64,000 bases of DNA from Leucobacter insecticola (lineage in GTDB: Bacteria > Actinomycetota > Actinomycetes > Actinomycetales > Microbacteriaceae). Positions within the stretch are counted from its first letter, which is position 1. Each line of letters opens with the position of its first letter. This document shows positions 26,446-33,779 of the stretch, in pieces. The stretch spans positions 1,488,001 through 1,552,000 of the forward strand of contig NZ_CP049934.1 in assembly GCF_011382965.1 (NCBI RefSeq). Direction: 5' to 3'. The notes beneath the pieces were generated by a model. That model was given only the letters and a program-made list of their open reading frames with translations, had not been told where the DNA came from and did no database searches. Both the position numbers and the translations under genes were made by a program.

Positions 26446-26730
26446 ATGGCTAAGGTTTCGTCAAATGTTGAGGGTGCGCGTCAAGCGGTTGCGTTGATAT
26501 TGGAAGTGGATATCGACGTGTCCTGGCAGAGTGCGAGTCTTGGCTCGAGCAACGTTGTGAGCATGAAAGATGGGATGAGTGTCGCAACCGGGTTTCAGCA
26601 GAGGATTGATGAGTTTGCGAAATCGGTTGTGAAGCAGGCTGAGAGCTTGGTTGGGCTCGCGGTGGCTATTGAAACTCGTGACCAGAATGATGCTGTGTGT
26701 CTTGCAGGGTCGCTCGATGTCGGGTTCTGA
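26446..26730 (+). CDS. small helical T7SS partner protein (Lap1/WXG-like)
   Basis: 94 residues from the ATG at 26446 (MAKVSSNVEGARQAVALI…). Two helices with GFQQRIDEFAKSVVKQAESL and a short end (AIETRDQNDAVCLAG). Size, helical content and place right before a coiled-coil protein and an LXG toxin match Lap1-type partners. Sequence similarity to the copy at 17156 is weak, fitting a partner dedicated to the different LXG domain at 27067. Confidence 0.6.
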   Translation: MAKVSSNVEGARQAVALILEVDIDVSWQSASLGSSNVVSMKDGMSVATGFQQRIDEFAKSVVKQAESLVGLAVAIETRDQNDAVCLAGSLDVGF

Positions 26731-27067
26731 GATGGTGGAGGGTGAGCGGAGTCCGCAACCGTTGCAGCGTGAGCAGCAAGATCTTGCTGACGAGTTAGCG
26801 AGTGTGCGACGCGAGCGTGAGCAGTCGGAGAACTATCTGTTGCAGATGAGCGACGGTATGCGACAACTCGAGGAGGCTGCCGCTGGTGGTGATCCGAAGG
26901 ATTATTTCGTTCAGAAGCGTTTGGCTGGGTTCAGGGACCTGGAATCGGGGTTGCGCCGGATCACGATGCAACGACTCGAATTCCTAGATGAAGAGGAACG
27001 TGAAATGCGTGCGCGTCTTGAGGAAAACGAACAGCGTCTACGTACCGAACGACAGGAGAAGAGCTGA
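26717..27067 (+). CDS. coiled-coil LXG partner protein (DUF3958/Lap2-like)
   Basis: About 116 residues, almost entirely heptad-like (LADELASVRREREQSENYLL, LRRITMQRLEFLDEEEREMR). DUF3958 proteins of this build are the Lap2 partners of LXG toxins in Firmicutes. The start is uncertain: ATG 26717 overlaps the upstream stop, and ATG 26732 lies just after it. Its stop overlaps the toxin ATG (TGATG). Confidence 0.6.
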   Translation: MSGSEMVEGERSPQPLQREQQDLADELASVRREREQSENYLLQMSDGMRQLEEAAAGGDPKDYFVQKRLAGFRDLESGLRRITMQRLEFLDEEEREMRARLEENEQRLRTERQEKS

Positions 27068-28335
27068 TGGGTCTTGTGTATACGTCTGCCGACTCGGCCG
27101 CACTGCAGAGCACATTAACAACGAACCTTTCGAAAGCCCGTACGCTTTTTGACGCTTTGGAGCAGGGAAGTCGTGAGCTGGTGAGTGAGATCAGTGGGCA
27201 GGGGCTATATAGTGCGGCATATAGTGCGATCAGCTCTTTGCATAGTGATGTCGTGACTCCCAGCATCGTGGATGCAAAAGCAAAACTTGATGATATTCAA
27301 GACGATCTTGATTCGTACGTGTCGGCTGACGCGGGTGTGAGTGCCTACGGAAGTTTGGATGAGGATGAGTTGACTTCGCAGCTGGGTACGTTGAAGTCGT
27401 TGCGCCAGGCAACTTCAATGGAGCTCTCCTCAGCCAGGCGAAGGATGTACCTTGCCAGCGCCCAGGGCAATGCGTACAGCGTTGCGACTCTTGAGTTGTT
27501 GTGTGATGACTATGAGCGGCAGTTGGGTGATTTTGATACCCAGATCCAGGCGACAGCGCAGATGTTGCAAGCGTTGAGAGATTTCTCGTCACAAACGAGC
27601 GGCCTGTTTGTTGGCAAGCTTGAAAATCTGTTCCGCGCCATTATGGCCACAGCAGCGTTCTTGAACGACCTTGACGAGTTGGGGAGCGACGGTCGTGTGA
27701 GTCTTTTGGCGACTGGTGGCAAGGCGCGTGATGTGGCGAGCGTGTATGAGGCGTTGAGCGGTAGGAAATTGACTCGGGATAAGTCGGGTGTGCTGAAGTG
27801 GGGTGGCGACGAGGTATACAACCCTGCCAAGCCCAATCAGGTGAAGTTGGGTCAAGAGTTTTACCGGCGGATGAATCAGTACGGGCTCGACCCGAAAGTG
27901 ATGAGTAGCCCGATCAAGTCGAGCTTGAATGGTCTGAAGAGCGGGTTCTTGTCCCCGGTCGATGATTTTCGGGGTTGGGGTGATGCGACCAAGCTTACGA
28001 AGGTCGCGAAGGGGGCGGGTATCTTCGGGACTGCGTTGACGATAGGAAGTAATGCGCACGAGTATTTCCATGATGGTGTGCAAGGTAATGACATCAGGGA
28101 CTTTGCGATCGACACGACTATCGATCTCGGTAGCGCTGCTGGTGCAATGGCTGCTGGGGCGGCGATTGGGTCAGCGGTCCCACCGATTGGCACGATCGTT
28201 GGTGCGGCTGCTGGGCTCACCATCAATTTCCTGATCAATACGCCGATCCCGGGCCTTGGTGGCAAGTCTGTTGTTCAGGGAGCGAAGGATTGGGTGAAGA
28301 GCTGCTGGGATGAAGGGAAGATCAAGTTTTGGTAG
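27067..28335 (+). CDS. LXG toxin with glycine-zipper membrane tail (TspA-like)
   Basis: 422 residues, intact. Residues 1-210 are a helical LXG domain (YTSADSAALQSTLTTNLS… GQGLYSAAYSAISSLH). The C-terminal part has a hydrophobic glycine zipper, DLGSAAGAMAAGAAIGSAVP and IGTIVGAAAGLTINFLIN, at about residues 350-395. Similar tails are known in membrane-depolarising LXG toxins such as TspA of Staphylococcus aureus. The neighbouring multi-pass membrane protein is the expected kind of immunity partner. No nuclease motif is present. Confidence 0.75.
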   Translation: MGLVYTSADSAALQSTLTTNLSKARTLFDALEQGSRELVSEISGQGLYSAAYSAISSLHSDVVTPSIVDAKAKLDDIQDDLDSYVSADAGVSAYGSLDEDELTSQLGTLKSLRQATSMELSSARRRMYLASAQGNAYSVATLELLCDDYERQLGDFDTQIQATAQMLQALRDFSSQTSGLFVGKLENLFRAIMATAAFLNDLDELGSDGRVSLLATGGKARDVASVYEALSGRKLTRDKSGVLKWGGDEVYNPAKPNQVKLGQEFYRRMNQYGLDPKVMSSPIKSSLNGLKSGFLSPVDDFRGWGDATKLTKVAKGAGIFGTALTIGSNAHEYFHDGVQGNDIRDFAIDTTIDLGSAAGAMAAGAAIGSAVPPIGTIVGAAAGLTINFLINTPIPGLGGKSVVQGAKDWVKSCWDEGKIKFW

Positions 28336-28362
28336 GACTCCAGAGACCGAACGGGGCACATT

Positions 28363-29232
28363 GTGAGTGAGAGCGTTGGTCCGGTGATTGAGGATCCGCG
28401 GGAGGCAAACAAGCTCTATTTCTTGTCGCTGGCCGATGGCCGCTTCTCGCTACTGAGGCTACCGCTCATGGCCTTCATTTCTTCGGTAATGCTTGCGGTA
28501 AATCTTGTGTCTCTTGGGAGTCTCGTGTATTTGGGGCTTGACGAGTTTCTGCCGTTGTGGCGTGCGCACCTGGTGATGATCGTGTTCGGGCTGGCCGTGT
28601 TCTTGTTGTCGTTGATTCGGTGGTGGGTGTTTCGGTTCCAGGTGTTCTCGACCGCGTTGATGACACTCTTCGGTATCACCGGATGGTTGTACGGATGCTG
28701 CTATATGGGGTTCTCGTTGATGGCGATGTTTCCAAAAGGTGAATTCTCCTTTGATCCTGCATACGCCGGAGTCTGTGCGGTGTTATGTCTGTTGTTCTTG
28801 TGTGGTTCGTTTGCAGTGAACTTGAATTTGCTGCATCGTCGTTTGCGGTACGGGCACTCGTGGAAACGGACGCTAGGGAACTTGACGGCCAGTTCGCGTG
28901 TGTATAGCCCGAAGAGCATGTGGACGATTTTCGCGGTGGTAACGATTGGCCCGAACCTGTTAACGCAGGGTACGTACGCCGTATTTACTTTGGGTCTCGT
29001 GTATTTTTTGCTCGCCGCTTCGGTGATGCCGGCGTTGGTGATCGAGCTGGTCTATTTCACGCTGTTAAAGTCTCGCGATCGAGTGTATTGGGAGGAGCGA
29101 CCCCCGAAACGCGTGCTTTCTGGGTCACAGGTGACGGCTGCGCTCTGGAAGGTGTTGAAGATCGTGCTCATTATCGCGGCGTTGGTCATTGTGGTGGAGG
29201 TTCTGAACTATGTGCTGCCGAGAATTCTGTGA
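28363..29232 (+). CDS. multi-pass membrane protein, probable immunity protein
   Basis: 289 residues from a GTG, with at least six hydrophobic segments (for example MAFISSVMLAVNLVSLGSL, LVMIVFGLAVFLLSLI, AGVCAVLCLLFLCGSFAVNL, VLKIVLIIAALVIVVEVL). A membrane-embedded immunity protein fits the membrane-active toxin directly upstream, as with the TspA/TsaI pair. No transporter or enzyme motif is visible. The function is inferred from topology and position. Confidence 0.65.
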   Translation: MSESVGPVIEDPREANKLYFLSLADGRFSLLRLPLMAFISSVMLAVNLVSLGSLVYLGLDEFLPLWRAHLVMIVFGLAVFLLSLIRWWVFRFQVFSTALMTLFGITGWLYGCCYMGFSLMAMFPKGEFSFDPAYAGVCAVLCLLFLCGSFAVNLNLLHRRLRYGHSWKRTLGNLTASSRVYSPKSMWTIFAVVTIGPNLLTQGTYAVFTLGLVYFLLAASVMPALVIELVYFTLLKSRDRVYWEERPPKRVLSGSQVTAALWKVLKIVLIIAALVIVVEVLNYVLPRIL

Positions 29233-29277
29233 CCATAGGTTTTCTGCTGTTTGCGGATTTGAGAGAAGGTGTGTGTG

Positions 29278-29736
29278 ATGGTTGAAGGTGTGGTTGTGAG
29301 GCCGAGGGTATTGCAGTTACGGGATGTGGTGTCTCACACGGTGACGTTGAGCGAGGGTGAATCTGCGCTTGACGTGATGGATGCTGTGGGGAGCTATTTT
29401 AAGAGCGTGCTGATGCAGAACGGGTATTACACGTCGGGGCCGATCGTGTTTTCGTATCTACCAGGTGGTGACCGGTTTACGGTGATGACGTCGTTGGGTA
29501 ACGAAGTTAACATTGTGGACGATTCTGAGCAGAGCTTCGGGTTTTTGAAAGAGTTACGGGTGGAGTCCGACTATTTCTACCGTCACTGTGATGTCGCGGA
29601 ACCGATCCCATACGATCTGCTGTTTGAAAAGGTGTCTGAGTCGGGGCGAGCGGTATCGACGGTATACCACGTTGTGCTCGACGTGTTCGGAGACGTGATG
29701 CTTGACCTGTATGTTGAACCGGAGCAAACGTCATGA
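29278..29736 (+). CDS. DUF5085-like T7SS-associated protein
   Basis: About 152 residues from the ATG at 29278. Pattern: VLQLRDVVSHTVTLSEGE, YFKSVLMQNGYYTSGPIVFS, then a strand-rich second half ending in YHVVLDVFGDVMLDLYVEP. It resembles the DUF5085 proteins found at the ends of LXG operons in Firmicutes. Its stop overlaps the next gene, a second member. The role in the secretion locus is unknown. Confidence 0.6.
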   Translation: MVEGVVVRPRVLQLRDVVSHTVTLSEGESALDVMDAVGSYFKSVLMQNGYYTSGPIVFSYLPGGDRFTVMTSLGNEVNIVDDSEQSFGFLKELRVESDYFYRHCDVAEPIPYDLLFEKVSESGRAVSTVYHVVLDVFGDVMLDLYVEPEQTS

Positions 29737-30224
29737 GCGTCGCAGGCCGGGCGGTGACGTTTGGTGAGCGTCTTGCATTTCAAAACGTGGTGTCGTATCG
29801 CGCCAAATTCCCATATGAAGAGTTTGGGGCACGGCTTGAGGAGTTCCTCTCTAATGTGGTCGCGTGCGGGGGTACCTTGCGCGGTCCCATGATGTACAGC
29901 CTCAATAATGTGCCGCTCGATGAGGTGACCGATATCGAGTTCTTTATGCCGGTGAACGAAACCTCCCTCGAGGTTCGTGGGGGGATGCGTTTCCGTACAT
30001 ACTTGCAAATTACCGATCTGGCGCGGAGTGTGGTAGTTGGTGATTTCGAGCGGAACACGGAGGCCGTCTATGTGTTGCTGGTGGCCTCACTGAAAGAGGC
30101 CGGTCTGGAAATCAACGCCCCGTTCTTTCATGTGCCCGCTCGTGACGGGGCTGGACATATGGCAGTGTATTTGGGGTATCGAAACCCTGAGGAGCTTAAT
30201 CGTATCCTCAGCGAAGATCCTTAG
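29733..30224 (+). CDS. DUF5085-like T7SS-associated protein, second member
   Basis: 163 residues with the clearer DUF5085 signature: FQNVVSYRAKFPYEEFGARL, GTLRGPMMYSLNNVPLDEVT, IEFFMPVNE, MRFRTYLQITDLARSVVVG and a late NAPFFHVPARDG. The fold is probably GyrI/SOUL-like. It overlaps the upstream paralogue by 4 bp. The pair ends the operon that starts with EssC variant 2. Confidence 0.68.
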   Translation: MSVAGRAVTFGERLAFQNVVSYRAKFPYEEFGARLEEFLSNVVACGGTLRGPMMYSLNNVPLDEVTDIEFFMPVNETSLEVRGGMRFRTYLQITDLARSVVVGDFERNTEAVYVLLVASLKEAGLEINAPFFHVPARDGAGHMAVYLGYRNPEELNRILSEDP

Positions 30225-30354
30225 AGGTCGTGGGAATCGAATAGGCCTATTGTGGCGTCCGGTGTGACGGCGATGATCAGCGGCAGCAATCCCACGATGA
30301 TACTGGGGAAGGGGCTCGCGACGCTGCTGACGGCGTCGTTCACGGTCCCGCAGT
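30225..30354 (+). other. unassigned junction sequence
   Basis: A short open stretch (VTAMISGSNPTMILGKGLAT) is read on the plus strand and is out of place beside the EssC fragment that follows. No start, stop or family can be assigned. It is probably a third piece of a rearranged gene. Confidence 0.2.
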
Positions 30355-30444
30355 ACAAGATGCTTGGTGTGATCTCCGAGACGTTGGCGGTCCGGAAGCA
30401 GTTGTTCAAAGAAGCCGGGGTAGCGAATCTTGAACAGTACGGGA
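30355..30444 (+). repeat. 90-bp fragment of essC
   Basis: Matches 24768-24857 in EssC variant 2 with two visible substitutions and encodes KMLGVISETLAVRKQLFKEA. It is fused at both ends to unrelated sequence (unassigned junction sequence and an IS21 istB remnant), so it marks a recombination scar at the edge of the T7SS island. Confidence 0.9.
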
Positions 30445-30449
30445 CTCTA

Positions 30450-30792
30450 CATTTGGATGCCCGACCTTGAGGAGGCATGGCATGCAGCGGCGGATAAACC
30501 CGGCGGGAAAGAGAAGCTCTTGCGAAAGTATGCGGCCTATCAACTGTTAACCATTGACGAGTGGCTCCTTGACCAACCCAGTGACAGTCTGCGCGGGATG
30601 CTCCTCGAACTATTCGAACGTCGTTACGACACCGCATCGACCGTGTTTTGTACCCAGTACGCGAAGAAGGACTGGCATGAACGACTCGGTGGCGACGTCC
30701 ATGCTGACGCCATCATGGACCGAATCGTGCACCGCACGATCTGGGTAGAAACCGGCGAAACAATCATGCGAGAGAGTAACGCTCGCCGATAA
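30450..30792 (+). pseudogene. istB: IS21-family IstB ATPase, C-terminal fragment
   Basis: About 114 codons match the end of IstB helper ATPases: LLRKYAAYQLLTIDEWLLDQ (Walker B Asp-Glu), RGMLLELFERRYDTASTVFC, WHERLGGDVHADAIMDRIVH and WVETGETIMRE. The N-terminal Walker A part and istA are absent. IstB helps the IS21 transposase choose targets. The element is dead, and forms the right border of the island. Confidence 0.9.
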
Positions 30793-30823
30793 CAGTCTGC
30801 TGGCGGGTAGCAGCCTCTTGGGG

Positions 30824-30899
30824 TGCTGCTCGCCAGTACTACTCGGTGCTGCTCCGCGGCAATATCGAGTGCTGCTCAGCCGCAATAACAATGCTGCTC
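30824..30899 (+). repeat. IS21 terminal repeats (TGCTGCTC x4)
   Basis: TGCTGCTC occurs at 30824, 30847, 30870 and 30892, spaced 22-23 bp, just behind the istB remnant. Spaced repeats at the ends are the transposase-binding sites of IS21-family elements, so this is the surviving right end of that IS. The rest of 30793-31230, about 440 bp, contains no gene: it holds these repeats, a candidate promoter and a leader. Confidence 0.7.
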
Positions 30900-31075
30900 A
30901 AGCCGTCGAATACTCAGTTGAGCGCTGAGACCCCTGTGCCTCCGCCCTGAACGAGATGCGCAAAGCCCCAAGTGTCCAGGCGAGGATTCTGTGGGTTCGG
31001 GTGTGCCACCCGAAAAAGCTACTCGCCACCTGTGGGTTCGTGTCTGAGTTGTTACATTTCCGTCAGAACGTGGAC

Positions 31076-31103
31076 TTGTTTTTATTGTCAACGTGCGTAG
31101 AAT
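31076..31103 (+). promoter_or_regulatory. candidate promoter of the peptide ABC operon
   Basis: TTGTTT at 31076-31081 and TAGAAT at 31098-31103 with a 16-bp spacer fit a vegetative sigma factor. The start of transcription would leave a leader of about 120 bases before the ATG at 31231, containing the palindrome GTGGCGCCAC near 31122, a possible operator. Not confirmed by any other signal. Confidence 0.35.
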
Positions 31104-31230
31104 GAAACCGACGGCACACCGAAGTGGCGCCACACTCTCCGAAGGAACACACTTGTTCCAAGCGGCAGGTGCGTGGATAAGCAACGGAGCCTCACCCAAG
31201 CAACATGTCCGAAGACCGAGAGAAGTAGAC

Positions 31231-32769
31231 ATGATGAAAAATGCACTGAAGGGCCTCGCGGTAGTCGCGGCGGCTGCCCTGACCCTTACAGCCTGTTCGT
31301 CGGGCGGCTCCGGCGGAGACGGTGACAACAAAACTGAAGGAAACCTGCCACTCAACATCGGCAACTTCCTCGACGTCACCTCCTGGGATCCTTCGCTCGC
31401 AGACATTGGCTTTGACGGGCCCTATATGTCGGCGGTCTACGATCCGCTGGTGGTTGTTGACGGCGACGGAGAACCCCAGCCCGCTCTTGCGACCAAGTGG
31501 GAAGTATCCGAAGACTTCAAGACGATCACCATGGATCTCCGCACTGACGCGGTGTTTTCCGACGGTGAGAAGTTTGACGCCGCGGCCGCTGTGAAAAGCC
31601 TGGAGTACTTGAAGGCCGGGGTGCGCTCGCAGGAGGCATACAACAAGGTGGAGAGTTTCGAGGCGGTCGATGCAGACACTATCGCCATCCACCTCACCGA
31701 GCGCGACGACACGATCCTCTACTTCATGGGGCTCGGACGCAGCTACATGATGGCTCCCGCCGCCATTGATGACGGCTCGCTGGCTCAGGCACCCGTCGGA
31801 TCCGGTCCCTATACGCTGGGCAAAGCATCGATCCCGGGTGCCGAGTACCACTTCGATAAGGTGGCTGACCACTGGGCGGCGGACGACTTCCGTTTTGACC
31901 CGCTCGTGATCTCGCCGCTGAGCGATCCGACCGCAATGCTGAACGGTATGGAGGGTGGCCAGTTCAATGTGATCTATGGCGACCAATCCGCGATTGACCT
32001 CGCGGCCGCCAACGACTGGAATGTGAGCTCAGGACTCGCCACCTGGGTTGGTCTGCAGTTCACGGATCGCGCGGGTACCACCGAGATGGGCAAACCGCTT
32101 GGTGACCTGAAGGTGCGCCAGGCGTTGAACACTGCTTTCAATGGTGCAGAAATGCTGAAGGCTATCGCGCGGAGCAACGGCACCGCCACGAATCAGGTCT
32201 TCCCCGCAGACACCACGGGCAACCTGTCCGATCTCAACGGACTCTACAAGCCCAGCATCGAGACGGCCAAGAAGCTGCTCGCAGAAGCGGGTTACGCAGA
32301 CGGATTCTCACTCAAGATGCCAATGGCGGGCCCCTTCCAGCCCTACCAGGCCGCGGCTGAGCAGGTGTTCGGCGAGCTCGGAATCAAAGTGACCTGGGAT
32401 GAATACCAGTTCATGGACTACATGGGCAACGCTCCCACCTACCCGATGTTCATCGGTGTGATCTCGATGGATGGCAACGCCGTTGCCACGGTTGAGCGCC
32501 AGATCGCGATGCCGCAGTGGTACAACCCCAACACCGGCCTTGAAGCCTTCCCTGAGATCAAGGCCCAGACCGAGAAGGTATTCACTGCCGCTCCCGGTGA
32601 CGAGCAGGACACCGAGATTGAGGCCCTCAACAAGATGGTGACTGAAGAAGCCTGGTTTGCGGTGTGGTACCAGGCGAACAACTCCTACATCTCGACGAAG
32701 GAGTTCACGGTGACACCGGTCATTGGCATGATGTTCCCGACGCTTCGGCACATCAACGTCGTAGGCTAA
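31231..32769 (+). CDS. peptide-type ABC transporter substrate-binding lipoprotein
   Basis: SBP_bac_5 (DppA/OppA) family. The ATG at 31231 is chosen because it is followed by a lipoprotein signal peptide (LKGLAVVAAAALTLTACSS, lipobox LTAC) and preceded by GAGAAG. The mature protein of about 490 residues shows LADIGFDGPYMSAVYDPLVV, the DAAAAVKSLEYL region and VRQALNTAFNGAEMLKAI typical of this family. It captures oligopeptides or a similar solute outside the membrane and hands it to the permease encoded downstream. First gene of a four-gene importer operon. Confidence 0.92.
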   Translation: MMKNALKGLAVVAAAALTLTACSSGGSGGDGDNKTEGNLPLNIGNFLDVTSWDPSLADIGFDGPYMSAVYDPLVVVDGDGEPQPALATKWEVSEDFKTITMDLRTDAVFSDGEKFDAAAAVKSLEYLKAGVRSQEAYNKVESFEAVDADTIAIHLTERDDTILYFMGLGRSYMMAPAAIDDGSLAQAPVGSGPYTLGKASIPGAEYHFDKVADHWAADDFRFDPLVISPLSDPTAMLNGMEGGQFNVIYGDQSAIDLAAANDWNVSSGLATWVGLQFTDRAGTTEMGKPLGDLKVRQALNTAFNGAEMLKAIARSNGTATNQVFPADTTGNLSDLNGLYKPSIETAKKLLAEAGYADGFSLKMPMAGPFQPYQAAAEQVFGELGIKVTWDEYQFMDYMGNAPTYPMFIGVISMDGNAVATVERQIAMPQWYNPNTGLEAFPEIKAQTEKVFTAAPGDEQDTEIEALNKMVTEEAWFAVWYQANNSYISTKEFTVTPVIGMMFPTLRHINVVG

Positions 32770-32776
32770 TCCCTCT

Positions 32777-32810
32777 GGGGAGTGGGTCCTAAAAAGTGGA
32801 CCCACTCCCC
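32777..32810 (+). terminator. 13-bp perfect hairpin after the substrate-binding gene
   Basis: GGGGAGTGGGTCC (32777-32789) pairs with its complement at 32798-32810 around an 8-base A-rich loop. There is no T run, so complete termination is unlikely. A hairpin here can protect the upstream transcript end or cause partial read-through, giving more binding protein than permease. Confidence 0.6.
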
Positions 32811-32837
32811 GTCACCGAATCGAACCAGGAGTATTCG

Positions 32838-33779
32838 ATGCTCACCTTCACGCTTAAGCGCCTTCTCTCCGGGGTGATCTTGTTGTTCGCGGTGGCGACT
32901 GCGACGTTCTTCCTGGCCCACGCCGCGATCCCGGATCCGACCCTCGGGCTGCTTGGGAGCGCGGCGACGCCAGAAGCCCAAGCTTCTCTCGCGCAGAAGA
33001 TCGGAACCGACAGGCCTGTAGTCGTGCAGTACGGCGAGTGGATCCTGCAGCTCGTGCAGGGAAACTTCGGCGATTCCTGGCGAAACTTCCAGCCGGTGTC
33101 AGAACAGATCGCCACGAAACTTCCCGTGACACTCTCTGTCGTAACCATTGCAATTCTGCTGTCTGCTCTGCTGGGTGGCGTGCTCGGTGTGCTCGCGGGC
33201 CTCCGTCCCAACACCTGGATCGACAAGCTCGTGAAAGCGGGCGCTGTGGTGCTGTTCGCGCTTCCCGGCTTCTGGGTGGCGCTTGTGCTCGTGATGCTTT
33301 TCGCGGTGCAGCTGAAATGGTTCCCCGCTGTGGGCTATACGCAGCCAGGGCAGTCGCTCAGCGGTTGGGCGTTATCGATCACGCTCCCGGCGATTGCGCT
33401 TGCAGTCGGGGCGGTCGTGATGATTGCTGAACAGCTGCGAAACGCCATCATCCAGGCCGACCGCCAAGACTATGTGCGGACACTTCGCAGCCGTGGCCTC
33501 CCCAGACATCGCATTGTGATCCACCTGCTGCGCAACGCTGCGCCGGCATCACTCACCGTGCTCGCCCTGATGTTCGTGGGTCTCCTTTCCGGTGCCATCG
33601 TGGTTGAGCAAATCTTCGCGCTCCCCGGTATCGGCGCGCTCACGCAGGGATCCTCGCAGAACGGCGACATCCCCATGCTGCTCGGCATCACCGTGATCAC
33701 GGTGGTGTTCGTCGTCATCGTTAACTTCCTGCTCGACATCCTGCTTGGCTGGATCAACCCGAAGGCGCGTGTGAAATGA
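32838..33779 (+). CDS. peptide-type ABC transporter permease (DppB family)
   Basis: 313 residues from the ATG at 32838 (ribosome site CCAGGAG). Six membrane segments, including LLSGVILLFAVATATFFLAH at the start, and the EAA loop near DYVRTLRSRGLPRHRIVIHL. The ending is LLDILLGWINPKARVK. It forms the membrane channel together with the permease half of the next protein, whose ATG overlaps this stop. Confidence 0.92.
   Translation: MLTFTLKRLLSGVILLFAVATATFFLAHAAIPDPTLGLLGSAATPEAQASLAQKIGTDRPVVVQYGEWILQLVQGNFGDSWRNFQPVSEQIATKLPVTLSVVTIAILLSALLGGVLGVLAGLRPNTWIDKLVKAGAVVLFALPGFWVALVLVMLFAVQLKWFPAVGYTQPGQSLSGWALSITLPAIALAVGAVVMIAEQLRNAIIQADRQDYVRTLRSRGLPRHRIVIHLLRNAAPASLTVLALMFVGLLSGAIVVEQIFALPGIGALTQGSSQNGDIPMLLGITVITVVFVVIVNFLLDILLGWINPKARVK

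Noticed and set aside
30252..30470. A 72-codon open frame joining the unassigned junction sequence and the essC piece
   Set aside because: It crosses a clear recombination joint, so it is a chance fusion and not a gene.
31122..31131. GTGGCGCCAC palindrome in the leader of the peptide transporter gene as a firm operator
   Set aside because: A single 10-bp GC-rich palindrome without a second copy or a nearby regulator; mentioned only as a possibility.
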